Under the pieces are notes generated by a model. That model did not search any database, was not told the DNA's origin, and worked only from the letters and a program-made list of their open reading frames with translations. Of a stretch of DNA of 64,000 bases, positions 13,394-21,402 are shown piece after piece; positions within the stretch are counted from its first letter, which is position 1, and each line of letters starts with the position of its first letter. The stretch comes from Symbiodinium microadriaticum (Eukaryota > Sar > Dinophyceae > Suessiales > Symbiodiniaceae), in the NCBI GenBank assembly GCA_001939145.1, contig LSRX01000130.1, forward strand, positions 543,672-607,671, in the 5' to 3' direction. The translations under genes and the position numbers were made by a program.

Positions 13394-14597
13394 CAATTCA
13401 GGGTTCGGGGCTTGTGGTGTACAGGGTTGGGCCAGGGCTTCGGGTAAGGCTTAGGGGTGCAGGATTTCGGAGCTTCGGGGGTCGGGTTAGGGTTTAGGGT
13501 TTAGGGTTCCGCGGCTAGGGTTTAGACTGTCGCAACTGGGGCAGTGCACGCGGGGTTGGTCCATGGTTCGCAGGGGGGGCGCATGTGGCCCCAAGTCGGC
13601 ACTCAAAAAGACTATGTCCCAACTCCCGAAGTCTCTCCGAAGCCACTAACCATAGAAACTCAGATCAAGAAAATCCTAGAGACACATGCTTTTCCCACCA
13701 AAAAAAAGATACTTCCTTAACTTTCAAAGACCCTATACCCTGTTTCAGTGTCGTATTGAAGAAGCTCAGAAGACCAGAAGGAAGTCTGAGTCGAGAGCGG
13801 CAGCCTCGACGGCTCTCTCCTCCCACTGCCTCAGCGGCTCAAACGCAGGCCTATCCTAGGGTTTCTAAAGCCCTTTTTGAACGAGGTGTCTCTGAGTTAG
13901 AAACCCCAAACCCTAAACCCTATACCAAAACCCTAAAACCTATGTTAGCTATCAGAGCTATCAGGCTTTCGGGTCGAGGGCTCTTGGAGTTAAAAAGCTT
14001 GCTTAGGGCCGGATCGATGGTTTCTTGTGAGCTTCTGTCTGAGTCTGGGGCCCAGGTTTTATAGCTACTGTAGGGGTTTAGGGTTTAGGGTATCGGTTGA
14101 GGGTTTGGGGTCGGGGAACCCCGATGCCAGCGCCCACACGAATCCCAGGTCCAATGGAAGTTTTCCTGAACTGTCTAGCAAAAAGGCTTTAAAGAGGACA
14201 ATCTGGAAACTAGGGACGGTGCACATCCCTGAAGATTGAGCATGACCAGCCCAGACATCGGCCATAGGGCCCAGCAGGGTTTCGACTCAGACACTCGCGT
14301 AAGGCAGGCATGGGTCCAGGATTTAGTTCTTGGAGCGTGCAGAACCCAAGGTGGCAAGGGTCAGAATCAGGGGCATGGGTATACCTCATGAACTTATAAA
14401 CCGACCCTGTAAAATTGGAAACGCCACAAGTGCACCGAGTCCTATTGCGAAGCGGAGCCCCTGCACTCTTCGTCTGCCCTTTTTTCACCGGAGGGGTTGC
14501 AGCCCTGTCCACTTGCGTGATGCGACGGCATCTGCCAGCTGCATCACCTCGTACTCCATCGCGGCGCCTGGGGGAATCGAGACGGACCAAGTTAATG

Positions 14598-14704
14598 TAG
14601 GGGCCTTATTGACAATTAGAATGGGATCTTGGGGGGGTGTTCCTGACTATAGTTATAGTGTAATGTACCCACCAAGCCCTGCTCTAATTATTTAAGGCCC
14701 CCTA
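14598..14704. mobile_element. MITE family B
   Basis: Left arm TAGGGGCCTTATTGACAATT and right arm CTAATTATTTAAGGCCCCCTA. Copies at 34922, 47865 and 61592 share arms and length. No coding capacity. Confidence 0.8.
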
Positions 14705-14773
14705 TAATATGCTTGACATGGGCCGGCTCTTTGCACAGGAAGCCTTCAAGTCGAAGCTTCACGGGTCCTACTG

Positions 14774-15240
14774 CGAGGGAGAGGGAGAAAGAGAGAGAGA
14801 GAGAGAGGAGGTTTGCGAAATACAAACGTAAAGCATAAACAGACGACTTAGCAGAGCTTGTAAGTATGCAAGCCACTGAGCGCGAATAGGTATGTATGCA
14901 TGTATGGTGCGCAGGGATGCACCTATGCATGTGTGCATGCAAGGACTTCTGGATGTATGCATGTATGTATGTATGTATGTGTATGTATGTGTATGTATGT
15001 GTATGTATGTGTGTGTGTATGTGTACATGTATGCATGTAAAGAATGTATGTAGGTGTGTATGTACGGCTGTATGTGAGCATGTGACTATGCATGGTAAAT
15101 AAACATAAGTTGTATGTAATGATGTAACAGCATACACATATGTATATGTAGATTATCATGATTCAACAATATAAGTAAAGGAATACATCAATAAATCTAT
15201 GTATATATATATATATACACATATGTGTATATATGTGTGC
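14774..15240. repeat. GA-rich and TATG/TGTATG microsatellites
   Basis: A purine tract of GA repeats at 14774-14811 is followed, after about 80 bp, by interrupted TATG, GTATGT and CATG units to about 15140, and (AT)n with ACACATATG at 15200-15240. Frames through it are artefacts. Confidence 0.9.
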
Positions 15241-16986
15241 ATAAGGTAGATGCACATTACACTGACATGCAGGTGCTGCCTTTCACTCGATTGCACGGCG
15301 TTTCCTGTGGACAATGTCTCGGACTGCCGTACGCTACCCATGCATCTAGCTGCTTCTGTCGCGGCCGACAACAGGTTTTCCGATATCCTCCCCATCCCTG
15401 ATGCAAAATGAAAGTATATTTGTACATTGCTGTAGTACATTTCTGTATATAACTGCAGTATAACATCGTCCAGTAGTATACTCTTTTCTTGCAGTTTAGT
15501 GGGAGTGCCCCAGCCCTTGGCGGCCTATTTCCTCGGCATGGGCTTCACGCACTGCATAGTCCCAGGTCCAAATGCTGCCAGCTTCGGCGGGAGACCTCAA
15601 CCCAGCACAACGAATCAGTAACAACTATGACAAAGTCCAAGAGCAATGGGCATAACAATAAGCAGGAGGCACTGATGCGGGTAAGCCTAATCTCAATGCC
15701 ATCGTCACCCCGAGCATCAACGTTATCATGTTCTTAATCAACAGCATCATCACCATCGTCAATATCGCCACCATCAACCCGTCCCATGCAATGTCATCAC
15801 ATACCATAACGTTTCAGATCCTAGCAGATCATATCATCACAGTCACCATCTCATCGGCCATGCAGGCTTGTGGTGAAGTTCTGGTAAAGCAACCGTGAGC
15901 ACCCTCAATTGGCTCTATGGAGTCATACTTCGCTCTCTCTTTCGCTGCTGTTGCATCCAGAGGGTCTCGCAGCGCCAGGCAACGATGGAGTCATAACTCT
16001 AGCCTAATTTTAATAATACTCCTTCGAAGACTATAGATGTTGCATCAGTGCCGATAAACATCTACTAATACACAAATCTTCCGAGATCCCAATTGAATCT
16101 GAGCCTCGCAAGTAGGTCCGGGGAGGCAAGCGAAGCACACCAGGGAGTCGACTTGCAGTCGGGACGATCGCCTTGCCTTAGTGGTCACAACTATGCAGAA
16201 GATTGCAAGAACCATAAACAATGAAACTTGAAGTTGCTCATAACTGAGACATAACTGTTCTCGGAACTGAGCTGTCCACACATGCCTCGCCTTGCCGGCA
16301 ACAAAGCCGCTCACGATGAGACGGGCTTGTACGCTTGCACCTGCCAATCCCTGCTCTCACTTGTACAGTGTGGGACTCCTTGGCTTTCAGTAATTGCGTA
16401 GACCCCTTATTCATGCATCCCCCTCTTCCGAATTGGGATCCAAGTTTTCAAAGTCCTTGAAGCACAATGCATTTATTCATCAGCATCCGGAGTTGTTCAT
16501 AGTGGTTCGAAGTTGGCATACACGATTTGCTGGTAGAAGCCTTTGCGATCTGCCTGTTCGGCAGGCAACAGAGGGATAGTGACGTGAGTGCTGAGTACTC
16601 GTGCTGCGCACAAGCCGATCTTGCGGGATCAGGCGCGCGATGAGAAGAGAGATGGACGCGGCTCAAGCAAAGAACAACCGACCCCGCCATCGCCGCCTCC
16701 GTAGCTGCTGCAACTCGTGAACCTCATCGCCCTGGATAATTACCCTAAGGCTCAAAATAGCCCAAAAGCCCTTATATAGTATGGTCTTTAGGCCCTAAAC
16801 CCTTAAAATATGAGTCCGTAGAGCCTTCGGGTTACACTCTGAAGATCGAGCCCACCCCCCTGAAAAATCCTCGAAGACTCTGCCTACGTCGGGGCCGAAA
16901 AGGAGAAGCACGAACATGGGCTGGTGAAACCTCAGCTTCGGCAGGGAGCGATTGAAGCCGCTCTCATGCAAACAACCCCTTTAGGG
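15241..16986. other. Intergenic, no supported gene
   Basis: Few TTTAGGG words and no recognised domain. A minus-strand frame at 16045-16347 (100 codons) contains one strongly hydrophobic segment (SLFMVLAIFCIVV) that could be a membrane helix, but there is no other support for a gene. TTTAGGG-like words return at 16980, at the edge of the retrotransposon. Confidence 0.45.
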
Positions 16987-17000
16987 TTTAGGGATTTGGG
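16987..17000. repeat. Candidate target-site duplication, 3' side
   Basis: TTTAGGGATTTGGG directly after the poly(A) end. One base differs from the 5'-side copy at 26138-26151. Confidence 0.5.
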
Positions 17001-17011
17001 TTTTTTTTTTT
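17001..17011 (-). other. Poly(A) end of retrotransposon
   Basis: Eleven T on the plus strand, so eleven A at the 3' end of the minus-strand element, directly followed by CCCAAATCCCTAAA. This is typical of a LINE integrated by target-primed reverse transcription. Confidence 0.75.
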
Positions 17012-17184
17012 AAAGTGCACTGGTCTCTTTACTCCGCAGCGACGAAGGTCAAAATCCCGCCAAACGAGGCTTGCACTCAGGGCCGGGTCATCCCGCACAA
17101 AATGCACAAGACGACCCAAAATTGCCGGCAGAACACCAGGCAAGAACTGCGGATATGACATACAGGACAAAGTGTCAAACTGTC

Positions 17185-18843
17185 TCAGCCATCACGACTA
17201 CGACTCCTATTACGTGAGCTCTCAGGGCGTCTCACTGGTTCTCGACTGACGAAGGATTCCCCATGCTCAGAAGGCAACGTCCCCACCATCTCAGACGACA
17301 GTTCGGGCACCATACCACCAGCGCCAAAGGAGGGGAGATGATCAGGCAGAGGAACAGAAGGACCCAAGCCATCAGCACTCCCCGCAGAGACTTCTCCACC
17401 AGCAACACCAGCCGCAGCTTCCAGGCCAGGGAGCGAGACCACACTGCGGCCACCCTGGAGGTTCTGTGCATGACCATTGTGAAGACGAAGAGGTCGAGGG
17501 GGAGGTCTTGGTGCTCGATGGCGCCGACGCATGTACGGTTGGCCGCGACGAGGAGGTCGAGGCAGAGGTGTGTGTCCAGCGGGGACCGGGACCTCGACTG
17601 ACTCATTCACCTGGAGGAGGTAGAGGTCAGGGGTCGACGACCGTCTGCTAGACGGCGCAATCTCCACACCGGCCGTCGAGTAGAGTCCACGAACATGCTG
17701 CTGCCAGACCCGGCGGCGTAGACCAACAATCGTACGGCGGGGAAGGTCTGGAAAGTTCTGCTCAATCTCTTCAACAGTTGCTGGCAGGCCAGGCTGAAGA
17801 AGTACAGCTTCGGGCTCGGCTGGATGCAACGAAGACGAGGAAGGTCCGGAGGAGGCTTCACCAGTAGTAGCAGCATTCGCCACGACTCCCCACAGTCTTG
17901 CATCCATCGTGGGTGCGTTCAGGGTCGGGGCCAAGGGAGGGGTAGGGAACCAAAGTAGAGCTTCCTCCACTGCTTCGCAAAGTAGGCGTTGATTCCTCAG
18001 TAGGATGCGGGACCTGGCGAGGAGCCGATGCACCATGTCAATGACGTCCGCCGTATTGGCATACACTAGCTCCCGAGCCGTGGCATTTCTGACAAGTTCT
18101 GCAGGTGTAGGGCTCTGCGAGGTCGTCGAGGTCGTCGAGGTTGTTGGAGAAGCCTGCATAGACGTAGTCCGCGTCCACAAGGATGTCCAGGAGGTAGTCG
18201 ACGATGTAGAGGTAGTCGTCGATGTAGAGGTGGACGCAGACAGCTCCATCTCAGTCTCGTCATCTTCCCGCCAAATTCCCTGTAGTTGGCCTTGGAGAAC
18301 CTCCTGCATTCCGGTCATCTCTGCCACTTCCATGGCGACGTGCAGAGGTGGAAGGTCAGAGGACGCAGCCGAACCTGGTGCATCCCCAAGAGCATCGTCC
18401 CCAGCTGGCTCCGACTCTTCCTCCTCCGACTCAGGGGAGGCGGGGTTGTGGGTAGGCTGCGCACGCGGCGGGGTACGAGACCGAGCACGATCTGGTTCCT
18501 GTTGTGCCACAAGCTGACCATACTGACCTCGTCCAGGAAATTCAGTGGGTTGTAGCGGCGTCGCCATGTGGTGCTCGAACGTCTGCGAGAAGATGTCCTC
18601 ATATCTTCTCATCCAATTGAAGAGCCGTAGCTGGTCGACCTGTGCACGAGGGACTCGGACGACAGGCCAAAGTCCTCGTGGCTGTAATCGTCGGCCCAAT
18701 ATGTTCAGGGCCGATTGCATACTATCGAGGGCCTCATCGACTCTTTGTGCGAGTCTACCTAGTGCACCTTGCTTCTGGTCCGTGGTCCGCGGACTGATGG
18801 TCCTCCAGGGACTGCAGGAGGTCCTCGACACGCTGCAGGGCAC
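17185..18843 (-). CDS. Retrotransposon ORF3, segment c
   Basis: 552 codons, +1 relative to segment b. The join probably falls before QKQGALGRLAQRVDEALDSM, which continues the amphipathic helix of segment b. It then has a Pro/Glu/Ser-rich part, a Ser/Thr/Trp low-complexity stretch (residues about 205-245), a more folded-looking region (VYANTADVIDMVHRLLARSR and following, about 260-300; EEIEQNFPDLPRRTIVGLRR near 375), and an Arg/Pro-rich C-terminus ending RSRSRDG. The RS-like tail could bind nucleic acid or be nuclear, which is a guess from composition. It ends 173 bases before the poly(A) tract. Confidence 0.5.
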   Translation of the reverse strand: MPCSVSRTSCSPWRTISPRTTDQKQGALGRLAQRVDEALDSMQSALNILGRRLQPRGLWPVVRVPRAQVDQLRLFNWMRRYEDIFSQTFEHHMATPLQPTEFPGRGQYGQLVAQQEPDRARSRTPPRAQPTHNPASPESEEEESEPAGDDALGDAPGSAASSDLPPLHVAMEVAEMTGMQEVLQGQLQGIWREDDETEMELSASTSTSTTTSTSSTTSWTSLWTRTTSMQASPTTSTTSTTSQSPTPAELVRNATARELVYANTADVIDMVHRLLARSRILLRNQRLLCEAVEEALLWFPTPPLAPTLNAPTMDARLWGVVANAATTGEASSGPSSSSLHPAEPEAVLLQPGLPATVEEIEQNFPDLPRRTIVGLRRRVWQQHVRGLYSTAGVEIAPSSRRSSTPDLYLLQVNESVEVPVPAGHTPLPRPPRRGQPYMRRRHRAPRPPPRPLRLHNGHAQNLQGGRSVVSLPGLEAAAGVAGGEVSAGSADGLGPSVPLPDHLPSFGAGGMVPELSSEMVGTLPSEHGESFVSREPVRRPESSRNRSRSRDG

Positions 18844-19816
18844 GGGTGGGAAGGCCAGCCTCTTGTAGATGACGACGTTCAGATCCAGTCAGTTGGAGCT
18901 GCCACGGGCTTGCCTCGTCGTCACTGCCAATGGGACGAACGTCTGGAAACAGCCCATGGTTCGGCGGGAAGTCGAAGTCGCCCACAGGTGCGGAGGTAGA
19001 CGTGGAAGTGGTCACAACCAAACTCCACCAGTTCCAGCAGCCGAGCGTGAGTGGAGGGCCACTGTCATCGACCATAGGTCCCAGAAAATCACCCAAAATG
19101 TCCAAGAGGCCAGCTCCATGCACGGAAAAAGGGTCAACGTCAGGCTCCACCAGGAAGTCACCCTCTGCGGCAGACGAGTGTCGTGTAGTAGTCGCCGGCC
19201 AGGTGGAGGTAGAAGTCGAAGACCAGCATGTTGACGACCACCACGTGCTGTTCCATGACCAGGTCTGCCACCATGACGAGGGGTCTTGCCATTGCCCTGA
19301 CCAGGGGTCCACGTCAGTGGTCTCCTGTGCTTCGTTGCCCGGTGGAACTTCCAGCTCAGGTTGAGCTTGGACGTCCACTTTCTCAAGTGCACCTGCCGGG
19401 GTTGGCTCAACTTCACTGGCGGTGGGTGTTGGTGTGTCCCGACTTGGCTGACCAACTTCAACAGGGCGAGCTGTGGCTTCCTCGGTTCGCCGTTGTTTGT
19501 CATCTATATATTTAGCGAGCCAGGAGGGCTTCCATTCACCTGCGAAGTAAGCTCGCATCCGAGCCTGTTTACGAAGGGTTCTCTGCGGTCCTCCTCCACC
19601 CCGGTGGGAGCGTTCCTCCGACGGTGTTCTCGCCCGAGCATGCCATTCTCCTCCACGCCAGAAGCCCGCTGCCGTTTGAGTAGAGGGCCCCGAGGAGGAT
19701 TTCGACGACGTCTCCGGCAACAGTGGCGGGGCACTAAGCGTCTCCCGCGCTGGTGGAAAGATTTTCAGCTTCAGCACTGTGCTTGTGGCTGCTGGTGTAG
19801 AAGGAGACCTGTGCAC
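18755..19816 (-). CDS. Retrotransposon ORF3, segment b
   Basis: 353 codons, +1 relative to segment a. Notable parts are a basic segment with RMRAYFAGEWKPSWLAKYID, a Trp-rich stretch (WSGQWQDPSSWWQTWSWNST and following, about residues 170-200), Asp/Gly-rich sequence (LLDILGDFLGPMVDD), and a C-terminal amphipathic part (LPTRALQRVEDLLQSLEDHQ). The last residues before its stop read better in segment c, so the true junction is probably near 18790. No known family seen. Confidence 0.5.
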   Translation of the reverse strand: MHRSPSTPAATSTVLKLKIFPPARETLSAPPLLPETSSKSSSGPSTQTAAGFWRGGEWHARARTPSEERSHRGGGGPQRTLRKQARMRAYFAGEWKPSWLAKYIDDKQRRTEEATARPVEVGQPSRDTPTPTASEVEPTPAGALEKVDVQAQPELEVPPGNEAQETTDVDPWSGQWQDPSSWWQTWSWNSTWWSSTCWSSTSTSTWPATTTRHSSAAEGDFLVEPDVDPFSVHGAGLLDILGDFLGPMVDDSGPPLTLGCWNWWSLVVTTSTSTSAPVGDFDFPPNHGLFPDVRPIGSDDEASPWQLQLTGSERRHLQEAGLPTRALQRVEDLLQSLEDHQSADHGPEARCTR

Positions 19817-20918
19817 TAGAGGAAGAGGAAGCAGAGCCTACGGAGTCAGGGACTGGAGCAGCACAAGGCACGGCAGGGTCGACAGCACCCTGCGCTTCCG
19901 CGGCAAGCCTTTCCTGGAGCCTGCTCCGTATAGTGCCGTCGGGGTTGTGCCACCTATCCACCACTCGTGTACGGTCTCTGCTGCTTCGCATAGACGCCCC
20001 TGTTCGTTCGGGGAGGCTGTGTTCTTGTGCACGACACTTCGGCGTAGCAAGGGCAGCAGGGTCACGGCCAGGTTGACGAGGAGTCACAGGAGGTCGAGGG
20101 CGTCCGCGAAGGGCTCGTTGATCAAGTAGCAGATGCCACCAATCCACAGTCTCCTCTCCCTTTTCCTCATTCCCATCTTCCACCAGGTGATTCTGGTCCA
20201 CATAATCGGCAGGGGTAGTCGCCACAAGGGCGGGGGATCCGCGGAGAGCAGCATCAGTCCCGAAGGGGAGGGGAAGATCTTCAGGGATTGGAGCCAGAAG
20301 GTCACCCTGCTGCAACTCAAAGAGCTCTGCTTCCTGCGCTGCCAAGCTGATGTTCTCATCCCAAGTTGTGGACGCGGAAGTCAGTGGACACAAGGAAGAG
20401 GTGGCTGCTTCTGTTTCCTGCTCAGCAACGGCCCAAGAAGAAGACGAGGGCCACGATGAGGTCGAGGAGGAGGATGCGGGCACAGGCACCTGTTGCCAGC
20501 CAGTGGCGTGTGTAGCCTCCCATCCGGACGATGACTCTGTTGCAACAGCCGTGGGACACGGCCCAGACGTCTGCTGCATCACGGGGGCAATCGCCGAAGA
20601 GGAGGAAGAGGGGATAGCGGACACATCCACAACGTCACCCCAATTGCCAGACATAGCGGACTCATCCACAACATCACCCCCATTGCCAGACGCGAACTGA
20701 GGAGTCGTGCACGAGGGCAAAGAAGGCTTACAGGTAGAGCCACCACAAACCACTGACGTCGACGAGCAGGATAAAGGCGTCCCAGCATCCCCATGGTCGT
20801 TGCCAGCCACCGTCGCCACCGCGGGGCTCGGCAGGTCCCAGGTAGGAGGGGCCGAAGTCTGCCACGTGTGTCTTCCCACGCCTCGGCTTTGCGGGCCGCT
20901 ATCTCCGCATCGCTCCAT
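19734..20918 (-). CDS. Retrotransposon ORF3, segment a
   Basis: 394 codons. The product is rich in Ser, Thr, Pro, Glu and Ala, with Ser runs (SSSSTSSWPSSSSWAVAEQE near the middle) and acidic stretches, then a more ordered part (DDPVD-like and RVVDRWHNPDGTIRSRLQER near residue 320-340). No domain is recognised. It overlaps segment b by 83 bases in a frame shifted by +1. The three segments have similar composition and follow one another without gaps, so they are most likely one long protein broken by small indels or joined by frameshifting. They lie between ORF2 and the poly(A), so they belong to the element by position. Confidence 0.5.
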   Translation of the reverse strand: MERCGDSGPQSRGVGRHTWQTSAPPTWDLPSPAVATVAGNDHGDAGTPLSCSSTSVVCGGSTCKPSLPSCTTPQFASGNGGDVVDESAMSGNWGDVVDVSAIPSSSSSAIAPVMQQTSGPCPTAVATESSSGWEATHATGWQQVPVPASSSSTSSWPSSSSWAVAEQETEAATSSLCPLTSASTTWDENISLAAQEAELFELQQGDLLAPIPEDLPLPFGTDAALRGSPALVATTPADYVDQNHLVEDGNEEKGEETVDWWHLLLDQRALRGRPRPPVTPRQPGRDPAALATPKCRAQEHSLPERTGASMRSSRDRTRVVDRWHNPDGTIRSRLQERLAAEAQGAVDPAVPCAAPVPDSVGSASSSSSAQVSFYTSSHKHSAEAENLSTSAGDA

Positions 20919-21004
20919 TTTTCCCAGTACTTCAGGTTCTTGCCGTCATCCATGGCGACCACGCCGAGGAGGAGGCAAAGTAGCCACGGGGCAGCACACG
21001 CCAT
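20880..21004 (-). CDS. Possible signal-peptide start of ORF3
   Basis: From an ATG at 21004 the frame reads MACAAPWLLCLLLGVVAMDD, a short hydrophobic leader like a signal peptide, then a charged segment (NLKYWEKWSDAEIAARKAEA). The following residues look like coding sequence in the ORF3a frame (TWQTSAPPTWDLP), so a shift near 20890 or a short intron may join them. A consensus-like splice donor (CTGCAG before GTGAGA) lies just upstream at 21061. Inference only. Confidence 0.3.
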
Positions 21005-21141
21005 GCCAGCCGACGTAGAGGAGGGTGGTCGCGTCACTAGTCCGGGGGGCTTTTCTCACCTGCAGGTAGAAGAATCTCGAGCCAAGGCACCCAGCAGAGA
21101 AGGCACCACTACCAGAGGACAGCAGGCTGGTCGAGAGCAGT

Positions 21142-21393
21142 TCAGAATGGCATGTCCTGGCACAGCATAAACGTACATGTTCTGCAGCGGCAATTGAAAG
21201 AATCTGCACTTCGTGTTGAGATCGTAGAAACATCATGCAAACATCGCACTGAAAACTTCATAGCATGTGGTACAAGACAAACGTCGGAGCCGAAGAGGAC
21301 AGCGGACACCCCGAGCAGAGCAGCCCAACAAGTGAAGAAGAACTTGACCAAGTACTCAGCCACCACGAGTAGGGGCAGCGTCATCGCAATCAA
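21142..21393 (-). CDS. Small hydrophobic ORF directly after ORF2
   Basis: 83 codons, starting three codons after the ORF2 TAG in the same frame. Residues 3-40 (MTLPLLVVAEYLVKFFFTCW and the following AALLGVSAVLF) look like one or two membrane helices; the rest is Ser/Cys-rich. Its position could mean a read-through extension of ORF2 or an independent small membrane protein. No homologue is recognised. Composition is the only support. Confidence 0.3.
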   Translation of the reverse strand: MIAMTLPLLVVAEYLVKFFFTCWAALLGVSAVLFGSDVCLVPHAMKFSVRCLHDVSTISTRSADSFNCRCRTCTFMLCQDMPF

Positions 21394-21402
21394 GCACCTC
21401 CC

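Larger units (their letters stand above)
8223..14597. other. Intergenic, no supported gene
   Basis: Short unrelated open frames only. An ATC/CATCAT imperfect repeat lies at 8945-9060. TTTAGGG or CCCTAAA tracts occur at 10535-10612, 11643-11668, 12778-12842, 13488-13508, 13905-13940 and 14068-14090. A 150-codon minus-strand frame at 11144-11596 has hydrophobic stretches but no family I recognise. Two inverted-repeat elements are listed separately. Confidence 0.5.

Noticed and set aside
13585..14064. 159-codon plus-strand frame
   Set aside because: It reads through CCCTAAA tracts (giving NPKPYTKTLKP), has no domain, and starts in typical intergenic sequence.
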